Assembly: GCA_947561585.1 (NCBI GenBank) | Contig: CANNZV010003137.1 | Coordinates: 47,323 to 111,322, forward strand | Origin: Caprella mutica | Lineage: Eukaryota; Arthropoda; Malacostraca; Amphipoda; Caprellidae | DNA length: 64,000 nucleotides | Reading direction: 5' to 3' | In this document: positions 18,099-26,967 of the stretch, piece by piece | Numbering within the stretch: position 1 is the first letter of the stretch | Layout of the letters: every line of letters begins with the position of its first letter | Notes under the pieces: model-generated | The model's input: only the letters and a program-made list of their open reading frames with translations | What the model was told of the DNA's origin: nothing | The model's database searches: none | Translations under genes and position numbers: made by a program

Positions 18099-18455
18099 AT
18101 GATCGACCTCAAAGGGCCTTATCGGATAGGCGCATTTTTCATTGTCGTCAGTGCGTTGTTACATCTTGCTGCGCCGCTTGTTTCCGGCTTTGCCGCAGGG
18201 ACCGTCCAACTTGTTCCGTTCGCCCTTCTGTTTTTCGCAATTGCCTATGGTCTGCTCAGAGGGTGGCGTTGGTTGGCCTATGTCGCCTTTGTGCTTTTGA
18301 TGATCGCCAGTTGCTTTGCGATCGCCGCCATGTGGACGCCACCGGCGCCGTTCGCCATGGTTATGATGGCCATCGCAATTGCCGATTGGCTGGCCGTGGT
18401 TGCCCTGTTCGTGGCACTGTGGCGCCCGCATGTGCCGGACGCCGCAGTGTCGTGA
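18099..18455 (+). CDS. small four-helix membrane protein
   Basis: 118 aa with four hydrophobic segments (near residues 8-30, 36-55, 60-83 and 88-110) and almost no loops. It is 12 bases after the cytochrome gene and ends in the bidirectional terminator at 18454-18477, so it is the last gene of the molybdenum-hydroxylase operon. I do not recognise a family. A role in anchoring the cytochrome or the enzyme at the membrane is possible from position only. Confidence 0.75.
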   Translation: MIDLKGPYRIGAFFIVVSALLHLAAPLVSGFAAGTVQLVPFALLFFAIAYGLLRGWRWLAYVAFVLLMIASCFAIAAMWTPPAPFAMVMMAIAIADWLAVVALFVALWRPHVPDAAVS

Positions 18456-18477
18456 AAATCCAAGGCTTTGGATTTTC
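18454..18477. terminator. bidirectional rho-independent terminator
   Basis: GAAAATCCAA and TTGGATTTTC form a perfect 10-base-pair stem with a GGCT loop. The A- and T-rich outer ends serve both directions. It lies between the membrane-protein stop and the convergent irr stop. Confidence 0.7.
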
Positions 18478-18480
18478 GGC

Positions 18481-18897
18481 TTACTTGCGACGTAGGCGGA
18501 TAACCACATCGACCGACGCAATTTCGGCGCCATCCGGGGCATCTGGCAGGCGGACGATCTGCAGTTGTTCGGCAGGGGCGTCGGTCAGCTTGCCCTCGTC
18601 CTCCCAGTAAAAATGCGGATGGTCCCCGGTATTGGTGTCGAAGTAGCTTTTCGATCCATCCACCGTGACTTCTTGCATCAACCCTGCGTCACAGAACGCC
18701 TTGAGCGTATTGTAAACGGTGGCCAGCGATACGCTTTCGCCCGTGCCTTGCGTGGCGGCGAACAGGCTTTCGGCAGTCACGTGACGGTCCTGCCCGTCGC
18801 CGACAAGCAACGCGGCCAACGCCACGCGTTGCCGTGTTGGACGCAGGTCAGCTTTGGTAAGCCATGTGCGTCCGCGGGTGACTGCCTCGGAATTCAT
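18481..18897 (-). CDS. irr: iron response regulator Irr (Fur family)
   Basis: 138 aa from the ATG at 18895-18897; a GTG one codon upstream is the alternative. The winged-helix part has LRPTRQRVALAALLVGDGQD then VTAESLFAA and LATVYNTLKAFCDAGLMQEV. HPHFYWEDEG carries the His-rich metal/haem-sensing region of the Irr branch, where Fur itself has more Cys ligands. In Alphaproteobacteria Irr represses haem and iron-usage genes when iron is low and is removed when haem is present. Its divergent neighbour is fabA, the conserved irr-fabA-fabB-fabI order of Rhodobacteraceae, which supports the Irr name over Fur or PerR. Confidence 0.88.
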   Translation of the reverse strand: MNSEAVTRGRTWLTKADLRPTRQRVALAALLVGDGQDRHVTAESLFAATQGTGESVSLATVYNTLKAFCDAGLMQEVTVDGSKSYFDTNTGDHPHFYWEDEGKLTDAPAEQLQIVRLPDAPDGAEIASVDVVIRLRRK

Positions 18898-19071
18898 CAC
18901 GTTGGTTGATCCTCTTTCCCTGTAGTTAGTTATAAAGGGCGTGTGGGCCAGATTTCAAATGAAATTGGTGTTGTCACCCATCCAACCTCAGGCATATCGC
19001 GCCCTTGCCTCTGCCTTGGTCGCGGTGATAGACCGTCTCAGACCCAGAATACCGAAAAGAGGCACGTCTGC

Positions 19072-19581
19072 ATGGCCGAGTATCCCACCAGTTTCAGCAA
19101 AGAAGATCTTCTCAAGTGCGCTGAGGGCAAACTGTTTGGCCCCGGAAACGCGCAACTGCCTGCGCCGCCGATGCTGATGATGGACCGGATAACGGATATT
19201 TCCGGAGATGGCGGCCTGCATGGTAAGGGTCACGTTGTAGCGGAATTCGATATTGCGCCTGACCTGTGGTTCTTTGATTGCCATTTTCCGGGCAACCCGA
19301 TCATGCCCGGCTGCCTTGGTCTGGATGGTTTGTGGCAGTTGACCGGATTTAACCTTGGCTGGCGCGGCTGGCAGGGGCGCGGCTATGCGCTGGGCGTGGG
19401 CGAAGTCAAACTGACCGGAATGGTCCGACCGGACCGCAAGATGCTGACCTACAAGGTTGATTTCACCAAGGCTGTTCAAACCCGCCGTCTGACAATGGGC
19501 GTTGCCGACGGTATCGTCGAAGCGGATGGCGAAGTGATCTATCAAGTAACCGGGATGAAAGTGGCACTCAGCGAGAATTGA
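19072..19581 (+). CDS. fabA: 3-hydroxydecanoyl-ACP dehydratase/isomerase FabA
   Basis: 169 aa. The catalytic His71 is in [14 protein letters not shown] and Asp85 in CLGLDGLWQ, both intact. FabA dehydrates 3-hydroxydecanoyl-ACP and isomerises it to the cis-3 form, the branch point for unsaturated fatty acids. FabB then elongates that product. It is divergent from irr. Its 3' end overlaps the convergent chemoreceptor gene by 14 bases, and that gene separates it from fabB. The frame is open upstream to 18943, but the ATG at 19072 gives the family-standard start MAEYPTSFS. Confidence 0.97.
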   Translation: MAEYPTSFSKEDLLKCAEGKLFGPGNAQLPAPPMLMMDRITDISGDGGLHGKGHVVAEFDIAPDLWFFDCHFPGNPIMPGCLGLDGLWQLTGFNLGWRGWQGRGYALGVGEVKLTGMVRPDRKMLTYKVDFTKAVQTRRLTMGVADGIVEADGEVIYQVTGMKVALSEN

Positions 19582-21160
19582 GCTTGGCTGGCGCGTTTTG
19601 TTGCTCCTGCCAAAGTATCTTTGGTTCTGGTAGGGTTTGATCAGAGTGATCTGAGATTTGGAAGCCTGACAATTCCGTGTGCAAGAGCGACGCGGTGGAT
19701 GCCAGCCTTTGGCCAAGCGCAGTCAAATCTTGCCCCAACTGTGTTATGTCGGATGAACGATTTGAAGCGGTGCGCAGATCTTGCCCCAGTGAGGTTAGAT
19801 CCTCGGTCCGTTCCTTCATATCGCCATTTACGGTTCCAATTATGTTGGCAACATTTGTTGTCTGAGAGGTGATGTCCGACAATGTCTGTCCAGCCTTGTT
19901 AACAAGGTCCACGCCTTCCTGAATCTGCCGGGCGTTTTCCGCAATCAACGATTTGATCCCGTTGGCAGCCTCGGCGGTGCGCAGAGCTAGGGCCTGTACT
20001 TCACCGGCAACCACTGCAAAGCCGCGCCCGGCTTCGCCTGCGCGGGCTGATTCAACGCCTGCATTTAGCGCCAGAAGGTTTGTCTGAAACGCGACATCGT
20101 CAATGAGTTCTACAATACCGCTGACCTGGGATGACGTTCCTTCTATACGCTCCATCGCCTCAACCGCGCGTTTGGTTACGTTTCCACCTTCATCCGCGAT
20201 CTTGCGCATCTGTTCGGACTTGCTGCTGGCTTCTTGTGCCAGTGCGGCAGTGCATTCAATACTTGTGGTCAAGTCCAGCATTGATTGCAGTGCGGTGACA
20301 AGGCTGGTGGACTGCGCTTGAAGCAATGCTTCCACGTTCACGGTCATTCTGCCCAGTTCGACTGTTTCAGTGTCGACATTTGACATGCCATTCTGAGCAG
20401 TCGCGATCGCCGTCTGCAAATGCATAAGTGCAGTGTTGAAGTCGTTTCGCAGGTCTTCAAAATCGCTGGCCAACGGCGTGTCGATCTGCCCGTCCAATCG
20501 GCGTTCAGCCATCTGGCCCAACCACTTGCGTATCACCGCAATGGCCTGAGCCGCTTTGTCTGAGGTCGATTGTCTCTCTTGCTCGGCACGTTCGGCCCGC
20601 GCCCGTTCATCCATCGCGGTAGCCGTTTTTTCTTCGGCCGCGGATATCAAGTCATTTCGGTTGATGACCGCACTGATAAGAACCATGGCTTCGGCGATCA
20701 CGATCGCCGCATGCAGGCTTGTTCGGTAGATGTTTTGTGCAAACGTGCCATCTGCGTACACCAGCGAAGGCAAGAGTAGGGTCAAACTAACATGGTGGAC
20801 GGCGATAAGGGCTGTTCCCAAAAGCAATGTGTCCACGCGGTTGTAAATAGATAGCCCTGCGAGCACGGCAAAATATACCATATGTGAATCCATTTGCCAC
20901 GCGTGCCCTGCGAGCGAAGCCGTCAGAACTGCACCCTGCCCGACAGTTGTCATCGCGACCAATGCGGACTGCGCCGAAGGCTGGATGCGCGTTGCCAGAA
21001 AAGTGCAAATACATAGCGTCCCAGATGCCAGAGATCCGATCATCCCTTGCCCAACCAACACCGTATCGACCATGATCTGCAGCAACAGGATCAGGCCACC
21101 CTGCAGCAGCACAAAACTCGAAGGGTTGGGATTGGATAGCAGGCGTCGAAGAGGGTTCAT
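19568..21160 (-). CDS. methyl-accepting chemotaxis protein with multi-pass N-terminus
   Basis: 530 aa. The first 170 residues hold about five or six hydrophobic segments and no sizeable periplasmic sensor domain. A coiled region and linker follow ([20 protein letters not shown]), then a region resembling HAMP/linker, then the signalling domain. The highly conserved hairpin tip reads [20 protein letters not shown] and [15 protein letters not shown], which contacts CheA and CheW. It may sense a membrane-embedded or cytoplasmic cue such as redox or energy state. It is read toward fabA and is preceded by a small membrane-anchored protein 3 bases upstream. No other che genes are in the window. Confidence 0.92.
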   Translation of the reverse strand: MNPLRRLLSNPNPSSFVLLQGGLILLLQIMVDTVLVGQGMIGSLASGTLCICTFLATRIQPSAQSALVAMTTVGQGAVLTASLAGHAWQMDSHMVYFAVLAGLSIYNRVDTLLLGTALIAVHHVSLTLLLPSLVYADGTFAQNIYRTSLHAAIVIAEAMVLISAVINRNDLISAAEEKTATAMDERARAERAEQERQSTSDKAAQAIAVIRKWLGQMAERRLDGQIDTPLASDFEDLRNDFNTALMHLQTAIATAQNGMSNVDTETVELGRMTVNVEALLQAQSTSLVTALQSMLDLTTSIECTAALAQEASSKSEQMRKIADEGGNVTKRAVEAMERIEGTSSQVSGIVELIDDVAFQTNLLALNAGVESARAGEAGRGFAVVAGEVQALALRTAEAANGIKSLIAENARQIQEGVDLVNKAGQTLSDITSQTTNVANIIGTVNGDMKERTEDLTSLGQDLRTASNRSSDITQLGQDLTALGQRLASTASLLHTELSGFQISDHSDQTLPEPKILWQEQQNAPAKLNSR

Positions 21161-21163
21161 CGG

Positions 21164-21484
21164 TTACCTCGCACAAAAAAACCGGGCAATCTTTCCGTCG
21201 CCAACAGCCCAAGCACCCATTGCCATCAGACGATCCACCGGAGGTTCCGTGTCAAATGTGGCCACACTGCCGAACGGCGCGTCTATCGGGGAGATGAGTT
21301 TCCCACCTGCCGCGACGGCCAATTTGGCTGGCCTTTCGCCCCAAGGGGGAGCAATCACCAAGACAGGTTCACCTGCGCGCAGGGTTGGAGCGGCAAACAA
21401 CATGGCAAAGGTCGCAACGAACGGGATCACTGCAATCAAACTGCCCAAAATGAAAATGCCAAAGTGGCGCCGAAAGTCTGTCAT
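21164..21484 (-). CDS. small membrane-anchored protein upstream of the chemoreceptor
   Basis: 106 aa from the ATG at 21482-21484. One hydrophobic segment at about residues 9-33 (FILGSLIAVIPFVATFAM) is followed by a short soluble domain (EPVLVIAPPWGERPAKLAVA and further). It ends 3 bases before the chemoreceptor start, so the two are co-transcribed and probably work together. The soluble part could be an extracytoplasmic sensor or adaptor for a receptor that lacks its own. I do not recognise a family. Confidence 0.7.
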   Translation of the reverse strand: MTDFRRHFGIFILGSLIAVIPFVATFAMLFAAPTLRAGEPVLVIAPPWGERPAKLAVAAGGKLISPIDAPFGSVATFDTEPPVDRLMAMGAWAVGDGKIARFFCAR

Positions 21485-21643
21485 GCGACTTGCGTAACGA
21501 AGCGGATTTAACAACGCGTGAAGGGCACACAAAATTCTGTTGCGCCGCAATCAACATACCGCGTTTAAGTGTGTGGGATGGCCTTGTCTTGCTCTTGGTG
21601 TCCCTCTGTCATACTAAGAAATCAAACATAAATTGGAGGCAGT

Positions 21644-22873
21644 ATGCGCCGCGTCGTCGTCACAGGTCTGGGGGTCGTCTCCTCCATCGGGAACAATGCC
21701 GAAGAGGTTCTTGCCTCGCTAAAGGCCGGGAAATCCGGGATCACCGCCAACGAGGCGATGAAGGAACACGGGTTCCGTAGTCAAATCGCGGGCGATATCA
21801 AATTGAATGTCGCAGATCACGTGGACAAGCGGACGCTGCGGTTCATGGGGCCGGGGGCGGCGTATGCCTATATTGCGATGGGGCAGGCGATCGCAGATTC
21901 CGGTCTTGAGGAAAGCGACATCGTCAATCCGCGCACGGGCCTTGTGGCCGGTTCAGGCGGGCCGTCTACGTCGGCTATGCTGACCGCGCACCAGACCGTT
22001 CTGAAGACCGGCGCCACAAAACGGATCGGGCCATTTGCCGTTCCCAAATGCATGTGCTCGACCGTCAGCGCGAACCTTGCCACGGCCTACCAGATCAAGG
22101 GCATCAACTATTCTATCACGTCGGCCTGTTCGACGTCGCTGCATTGCATCGGCAACGCGGCTGAACAGATCATGCTGGGCAAGCAGGATGTGATGTTTGC
22201 CGGTGGCGGCGAAGAACTGGACTGGACCCTGTCGTGCCTATTCGACGCCATGGGCGCGATGTCGTCCAAGTACAACGACACCCCCGAAAAAGCCTCGCGC
22301 GCGTTTGACGCGGACCGCGACGGGTTTGTGATTGGCGGCGGCGGCGGCATTCTGGTGCTAGAAGAGCTGGAGCACGCCAAGGCCCGCGGCGCCAAAATTT
22401 ATGCCGAAGTCACTGGCTATGGTGCCACCTCGGACGGCGCCGACATGGTTGCGCCCTCGGGCGAAGGCGGCGAACGCGCCATGCGGGTGGCCCTGTCCAC
22501 GCTGGCGGAAGGGCGCAGCGTCAGCTACATCAACGCGCACGGCACCTCGACCCCGGTCGGCGACGTGGGCGAAATCGAAGCAGTTCGCCGCGTGTTCGGC
22601 GACGGCAGCACGCCACCGGTTTCCTCGACCAAGTCCATGACAGGCCATTCCCAGGGCGCCACCGGTGCCCAAGAGGCGGTCTACTGCCTGCTGGCGCTGG
22701 AACATGACTTCATAATCCCGTCAATCAACGTCGAAACGCTGGACCCGGCGTTGAAGCCTGCGGAAATCGCTACGTCGCTGGTAGAAAACGCCGGTCTGGA
22801 TTCAGTCATGACCAACAGCTTTGGTTTTGGTGGAACCAACGGATCGATGATCCTGTCGAAGTATCGAGGGTGA
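21644..22873 (+). CDS. fabB: beta-ketoacyl-ACP synthase I FabB
   Basis: 409 aa, normal for KAS I. The active-site Cys162 is in [13 protein letters not shown]. The two His are in [13 protein letters not shown] and in [11 protein letters not shown]. FabB condenses malonyl-ACP with acyl-ACP and is needed to elongate the cis-3-decenoyl product of FabA. A strong GGAGG ribosome site precedes the ATG. In related genomes fabI usually follows directly; here fabI is 5.6 kb away at 28444. Confidence 0.97.
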   Translation: MRRVVVTGLGVVSSIGNNAEEVLASLKAGKSGITANEAMKEHGFRSQIAGDIKLNVADHVDKRTLRFMGPGAAYAYIAMGQAIADSGLEESDIVNPRTGLVAGSGGPSTSAMLTAHQTVLKTGATKRIGPFAVPKCMCSTVSANLATAYQIKGINYSITSACSTSLHCIGNAAEQIMLGKQDVMFAGGGEELDWTLSCLFDAMGAMSSKYNDTPEKASRAFDADRDGFVIGGGGGILVLEELEHAKARGAKIYAEVTGYGATSDGADMVAPSGEGGERAMRVALSTLAEGRSVSYINAHGTSTPVGDVGEIEAVRRVFGDGSTPPVSSTKSMTGHSQGATGAQEAVYCLLALEHDFIIPSINVETLDPALKPAEIATSLVENAGLDSVMTNSFGFGGTNGSMILSKYRG

Positions 22874-23305
22874 ACCTGGAGTGGCCACCCGATCTGGGCG
22901 GCCACGAGGTTTCTAAGTCGACCAAGAGGGCTGATCCAAATCTCTGGTTTGAGTCCCCATCGAACGCCGGGGTTAAAGAACCGAGCGATGGGATTTGGCA
23001 TCTGTTTGGTCTGATTTTGCTGGGGTTTGGTACGATTTGAGGACTGTGGCCCCGAGTCGCGGGGCACAAGGCCCCGTCAAGGGCGTTGCGTGGGGTTTCA
23101 GTTGTTGACCTTTAGGGATGTTGCGTGAAATCACGCATCCTTCAGTCAAGTGGAAGAGCGGGTGGCGGATACCAGTGCCCCTATGAGGGCGTCGCTGTTC
23201 TGTTCAAGCGGCAACGTTTTGTAGTGCAGAAATTGTCCGGTTTGAGCCCAGTTTGACAAATGCTGCGGCCCGTACCAATGTCCGCCACTTTGGCTTTATC
23301 GGAAC
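22874..23305. other. non-coding stretch after fabB
   Basis: No convincing gene in 432 bases. It contains hairpin GCCCCG/CGGGGC at 23049-23065 and a palindrome TGCGTGA-AA-TCACGCA at 23122-23137. A further inverted pair has GTGGCGGA near 23165 and TCCGCCAC near 23280. The stretch marks the fabB-side border of the block that splits fabB from fabI, so these may be relics of the insertion or ordinary regulatory repeats. Confidence 0.5.
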
Positions 23306-23677
23306 TCAGCCGCTCTTCTTTTCATAGGCTTCAAAAAGGTCGGTGACCAACACACCGTTGATCTTCATGCCGGTTAGATTGGCATCTTTGATTTCGAGGT
23401 CGGTTAGCCTGGCTTGCGAGATGGTTGCGCCCGATAAGTTCGCGTCACTGATTGTCGTTCCCGAAAGGTTCACGTTGTGAAACGTCGCCTGTCCCAGATT
23501 AACGTCGTCAAAACTCGCCGCTCCAAGGTTTGTATCTCTGAAGCTAGCATTGGTCAAAACAGCATAGAAACTCGCGTTCTCAAGGTTTACACCTTCAAAT
23601 TGCACTGCTGTCATGTTGGCACGCTCATAGCGTGTGCCAGACAAGTCGGGTCCGTCGAAAGGGTTTTGTGAACTCAT
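23306..23677 (-). CDS. pentapeptide-repeat protein
   Basis: 123 aa from the ATG at 23675-23677, which has an AGGAGA ribosome site; an in-frame ATG 30 bases upstream lacks one. Tandem A(D/N)LxX pentapeptides run from about residue 15 to 105, for example ANMTA, VNLEN ASFYA, TNLGA ASFDD, VNLGQ ATFHN, VNLSG and ANLSG. They should fold as a short right-handed beta-helix. Some pentapeptide proteins mimic DNA and protect gyrase, but most have no known role. No partner gene adjoins it. It lies in the accessory block between fabB and fabI. Confidence 0.85.
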   Translation of the reverse strand: MSSQNPFDGPDLSGTRYERANMTAVQFEGVNLENASFYAVLTNASFRDTNLGAASFDDVNLGQATFHNVNLSGTTISDANLSGATISQARLTDLEIKDANLTGMKINGVLVTDLFEAYEKKSG

Positions 23678-24293
23678 AGAAAATCTCCTTTCTAAAGTTG
23701 TCGCCAATTACAAACCTATCACTCGGTCAAAGCCTAGGAAACTGATGCGTTACAAAGTGTGCCTATCCAACTGATTGCAGAGTGCCGCTAAGCCGTCATT
23801 CGCGCAATCGCGTCGAAAGCTCACTCTGTCCCGCATAGCTGACGGTGAAGATACCCAATCTTAACCTCCTGCCCCGCGCCGTTTGAGTATGTCAAAACTT
23901 CTGAAGGTGCAGGGGACGTTTTCGCTAAGGGCTAGCGCGGGCTTGTCCTGTTGCCAATTCACCTCGTCGACCTCTTCCCAGACCAGTGTGCCAACGCGTC
24001 CGCAATTCAATCAGGGCCGCACAACGACATCGTTGGCGATCACGTCGAGTTGCCTTCGAATCTATCGCCGAACATTGGTCGATTTCGTAGCGCACGCCTT
24101 TCCATCGAACGCTCAGCTGCGGATCTGAAGAGAGATGATCCGGCAGGAGGTTGCAATGTCTTCCAGAAGGAAGATCAGTCCTGGTGCAGTTTGTGCTGAC
24201 TTCGCGGGGACGACAGAAATTCGCGAAAGGTGATCTGATCGGCGTTTATGACACTAGCCTTTTGTTGGAAGGGGCGACACAGACGCCCAAGTG
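23678..24293. other. mostly non-coding stretch with a possible gene remnant
   Basis: 616 bases between the pentapeptide gene and otnI with no intact gene. On the minus strand, 23861-24050 reads like the decayed end of a protein (separate entry). The remainder shows no recognisable coding, RNA or repeat signal. The base composition is similar to the flanks. Confidence 0.45.
23861..24050 (-). pseudogene. possible degraded C-terminal coding remnant
   Basis: Reading minus-strand codons up to the TAA at 23861-23863 gives a plausible hydrophilic C-terminus (LVWEEVDEVNWQQDKPALAL and onward). An in-frame TGA interrupts it after a stretch reading QLDVIANDVVVRP, and another stop lies just upstream. 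The amino-acid pattern looks protein-like, but no family is recognised and no start exists. It is best read as a relic of a gene lost when the fabB-fabI gap was filled. Chance cannot be excluded. Confidence 0.25.
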
Positions 24294-25052
24294 TCAGGCG
24301 TCGTTCATCCAGCTCAGCGTCGCATCCGTGTCACCGCCGGGCTTGTATTCGGCCCCCAACGGGGCATCATATCCCAGCTGCGCGATGGTGCTGAAGATGT
24401 GGGCGNNNNNNNNNNNNNNNNNNNNNNNNNNNNNNNNNNNNNNNNNNNNNNNNNNNNNNNNNNNNNNNNNNNNNNNNNNNNNNNNNNNNNNNNNNNNNNN
24501 NNNNNNNNNNNNNNNNNNNNNNNNNNNNNNNNNNNNNNNNNNNNNNNNNNNNNNNNNNNNNNNNNNNNNNNNNNNNNNNNNNNNNNNNNNNNNNNNNNNN
24601 NNNNNNNNNNNNNNNNNNNNNNNNNNNNNNNNNNNNNNNNNNNNNNNNNNNNNNNNNNNNNNNNGGATGGCCTTGGCACACGCGTAGCGCAGGTTTTCGA
24701 CAAATGTATCATGCGCGTCGCGGCCCTCTGCAAACCCGGCCATGACGTGAATGTTGGGCGTGTTGATCGCGACCGCATAGGCAATCGCCTCATCAATGGC
24801 GGCGCGCGCGTCTTCCTTGCGGCCCGGCAACGCGGACAAACCGTTTTCACCGCCCGCCACATCCCCGCGCCGGGTGTTGAGCCCCAACATGCGCAGGCCG
24901 GTTTCTTGCAGGGCCGCCGTCACATCCCCGGCGGGCACATCGTAAGGCCAATGGCATTCCACGGCGTCAAACCCTGCCGCCTTGGCCGCATGGATCGCGT
25001 CGGGCAAAGGCCGGTCCGCCCACAGGAACCCCAAGTTTGCGGAAAACTTCAT
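24294..25052 (-). CDS. otnI: 2-oxo-tetronate isomerase OtnI (contains N gap)
   Basis: About 252 aa if the N run is true to length; about 86 residues in the middle are unknown. The start MKFSANLGFLWADRPL and the PYDVPAGDV region match the hydroxypyruvate-isomerase/OtnI TIM barrel. The C-terminal part has GAEYKPGGDTDATLSWM. OtnI interconverts 2-oxo- and 3-oxo-tetronate in the four-carbon acid sugar pathway. The start overlaps the otnC stop by the ATGA quartet. It is the last gene of the ltnD-otnK-otnC-otnI run. Whether the frame is intact through the gap cannot be judged. Confidence 0.87.
   Translation of the reverse strand: MKFSANLGFLWADRPLPDAIHAAKAAGFDAVECHWPYDVPAGDVTAALQETGLRMLGLNTRRGDVAGGENGLSALPGRKEDARAAIDEAIAYAVAINTPNIHVMAGFAEGRDAHDTFVENLRYACAKAIXXXXXXXXXXXXXXXXXXXXXXXXXXXXXXXXXXXXXXXXXXXXXXXXXXXXXXXXXXXXXXXXXXXXXXXXXXXXXXXXXXXXXXXAHIFSTIAQLGYDAPLGAEYKPGGDTDATLSWMNDA
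24406..24664. other. assembly gap (259 N)
   Basis: A run of 259 undetermined bases lies entirely inside otnI. The reading frame of otnI is consistent on both sides if the stated length is correct. Confidence 0.99.
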
Positions 25053-25699
25053 ACGTCCCACTCCACATCGAATTTTGTGATCAAAGCCTGCTGTTCCGCT
25101 CGGGTCAGCATCCGCGGGTTCAGGCCGCGCGTCAGCATGGCCAGACGCGCGGTGTCTTCGAGTTCTTCGATCGCATTGCAGGCGGCTTCGATATCCTTGC
25201 CCGCAACAACCGGCCCGTGATTGGCCAACATGACCGCACTGCGCTTGCCTGCAAGGCCGCGCACAGCGTCTCCCATTGCCGGATCGCCGGGCAGAAAGAA
25301 CGGCAGCAGCTTGACCTTTCCCAGCTTCATGATCCCGTAGGGCGTCAACGGGGGCAAGAAATTGTCTTCATCTGCGTCCGGCATAAGCGACAGGGCGACC
25401 GAGTGACATGAATGCAGATGCACCACTGCGCCCGCCGTGCTGCGGGTGTCATAAAATGCCGAGTGAAGGGGCATTTCCTTCGTTGGCTTGTCGCCGTCGA
25501 TCAACGTGCCGTGCGCATCAAACCGGCTCAACCTGCCCGGGTCCAGACGACCAAAACTTGTTCCGGTGGGCGAGACCAAAAGCCCGCCATCTTCGGTTCG
25601 GGCAGAGATGTTGCCGGTGCTGCCACCGGTCAATCCGCGATCAAACATCGACTTGGCCAACAGGCAGATTTGCTCGCGCAGGTTTGCTTCACTTGTCAT
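25049..25699 (-). CDS. otnC: 3-oxo-tetronate 4-phosphate decarboxylase OtnC
   Basis: 216 aa from the ATG at 25697-25699 (ATGA overlap with the otnK stop). It is a class II aldolase/adducin-type fold: GGSTGNISAR binds phosphate, and the metal ligands are in the AVVHLHSCHSVALS His pair and the later ANHGPVVAG His. PLHSAFYDTR provides the catalytic Glu/Tyr neighbourhood. OtnC decarboxylates 3-oxo-tetronate 4-phosphate to dihydroxyacetone phosphate. Length and order match the known pathway. Confidence 0.94.
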   Translation of the reverse strand: MTSEANLREQICLLAKSMFDRGLTGGSTGNISARTEDGGLLVSPTGTSFGRLDPGRLSRFDAHGTLIDGDKPTKEMPLHSAFYDTRSTAGAVVHLHSCHSVALSLMPDADEDNFLPPLTPYGIMKLGKVKLLPFFLPGDPAMGDAVRGLAGKRSAVMLANHGPVVAGKDIEAACNAIEELEDTARLAMLTRGLNPRMLTRAEQQALITKFDVEWDV

Positions 25700-26967
25700 T
25701 GTCCGCTCAGTTTTTCTTGGGCGTCGGTAAAGAACGGTCCGGTCCCGAAATTGCCGGACTTGAGCGTCAAGGCGATCTGATGTCCGCCCGACTGACAATA
25801 GGTCCAAGGAACGCCCGGTGCGATTTCTGTGCCAATATCAAGCTGGGTCACGCCAAGGGCTTTGGTGACAGCGCCTGACGTTTCGCCGCCCGCGACAATG
25901 ACCCGCCGCGCGCCCTTGTCCCTAGCTGCAACCGCGCAGGCCGACAGGGTCGCCTCGACGATCTCTCCGGCGCCCGCCACGCCCAGTTTTTCCTGCGCTG
26001 CGCGAACGCTGTCAGGATTGGCTGTGGCATAGACAATCGGAGCTTTGTCGAGGTCCTGTTTGGCCAACCAGTCGAGAGCCTTCTGCGGGCCGCTCTCGGC
26101 CAAAGCCAGCGGGTCCAACTGAAACGCAGGAACGCCGCGGCTGGTATAGTCGGCCACCTGTTTGTTGGTCATGGCAGAGCAACTGCCAGAGAGCACGATC
26201 GTTGCCGCCCCCAGCTGCGGCGCGTGCGCCTTGGGCGCATCCGCCGACAGGGTTCCATCTGCCAAATATAGCGCAGGGAGGGGCATTGCCACAGCGCTGC
26301 CGCCTGTCATCAGTGGCATATCCCGACAAGCCTTGGCGATAATCTCCAGATCTGAATTGGCGACCGCATCAACGACCACATGCGCCACACCCTTTGCTTT
26401 CAGTTGGTCCAGTTCATGTCGCAGGGCAGCGGCCCCTTGTGCCACAGTCAACCTGTCGGCCAAGCCCACAGGGCGGGTAACCTGCGGTTCGAGCAACCGC
26501 ATCAGGTTGCTGTCGCGCATCGGTGTCAGGGGGTGATCCTTCATCGGGCTTTCTGCCAAAGGCTGCTGGCCCACGAACAGGTTCCCCATAAAGATCGATC
26601 GCCCGTTTTCGGGGAAGGCGGGACAGTAAATCGTCTGCTCCGTGCCCAAGTCCTGCATCAGTGCTTCGGCCACGGGGCCGATATTCCCCTCTGCCGTGCT
26701 GTCAAAGGTTGAACAGTACTTCCAGAAGAACCGTTTTGCCCCCGCTGTCTGCAGCCACGTCAACGCCGATCTGGTCTCGGCGACGGCATCTGCAACCGGT
26801 GCTGTGCGCGACTTCAAAGCGATGACTTCGAATGCGGCGGTTTCAGTCGGGGGGGTGTCAGGCACCCCGATGCGCAAAGAGACGCGAACGCCACTTCGCG
26901 CCAGCAGTCCGGCAAGATCGGTGGCACCCGTGAAATCATCGGCGATGCAGCCAAGGACGGTGGTCAT
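25696..26967 (-). CDS. otnK: 3-oxo-tetronate kinase OtnK
   Basis: 423 aa, standard for the four-carbon acid sugar kinase (former DUF1537) family. The N-terminal CIADDFTGATDLAGLLARSG is the diagnostic substrate-binding start. The C-terminal nucleotide-binding part has RRVIVAGGETSGAVTKALGV. It phosphorylates 3-oxo-tetronate, from L-threonate or erythronate oxidation, at C4. It overlaps ltnD upstream and otnC downstream by ATGA quartets, so all four tetronate genes are co-translated. Confidence 0.95.
   Translation of the reverse strand: MTTVLGCIADDFTGATDLAGLLARSGVRVSLRIGVPDTPPTETAAFEVIALKSRTAPVADAVAETRSALTWLQTAGAKRFFWKYCSTFDSTAEGNIGPVAEALMQDLGTEQTIYCPAFPENGRSIFMGNLFVGQQPLAESPMKDHPLTPMRDSNLMRLLEPQVTRPVGLADRLTVAQGAAALRHELDQLKAKGVAHVVVDAVANSDLEIIAKACRDMPLMTGGSAVAMPLPALYLADGTLSADAPKAHAPQLGAATIVLSGSCSAMTNKQVADYTSRGVPAFQLDPLALAESGPQKALDWLAKQDLDKAPIVYATANPDSVRAAQEKLGVAGAGEIVEATLSACAVAARDKGARRVIVAGGETSGAVTKALGVTQLDIGTEIAPGVPWTYCQSGGHQIALTLKSGNFGTGPFFTDAQEKLSGQ

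Noticed and set aside
22681..23069. Minus-strand frames covering the fabB 3' end and the following gap
   Set aside because: Partly antisense to fabB, low-complexity, and with no ribosome site or motif.
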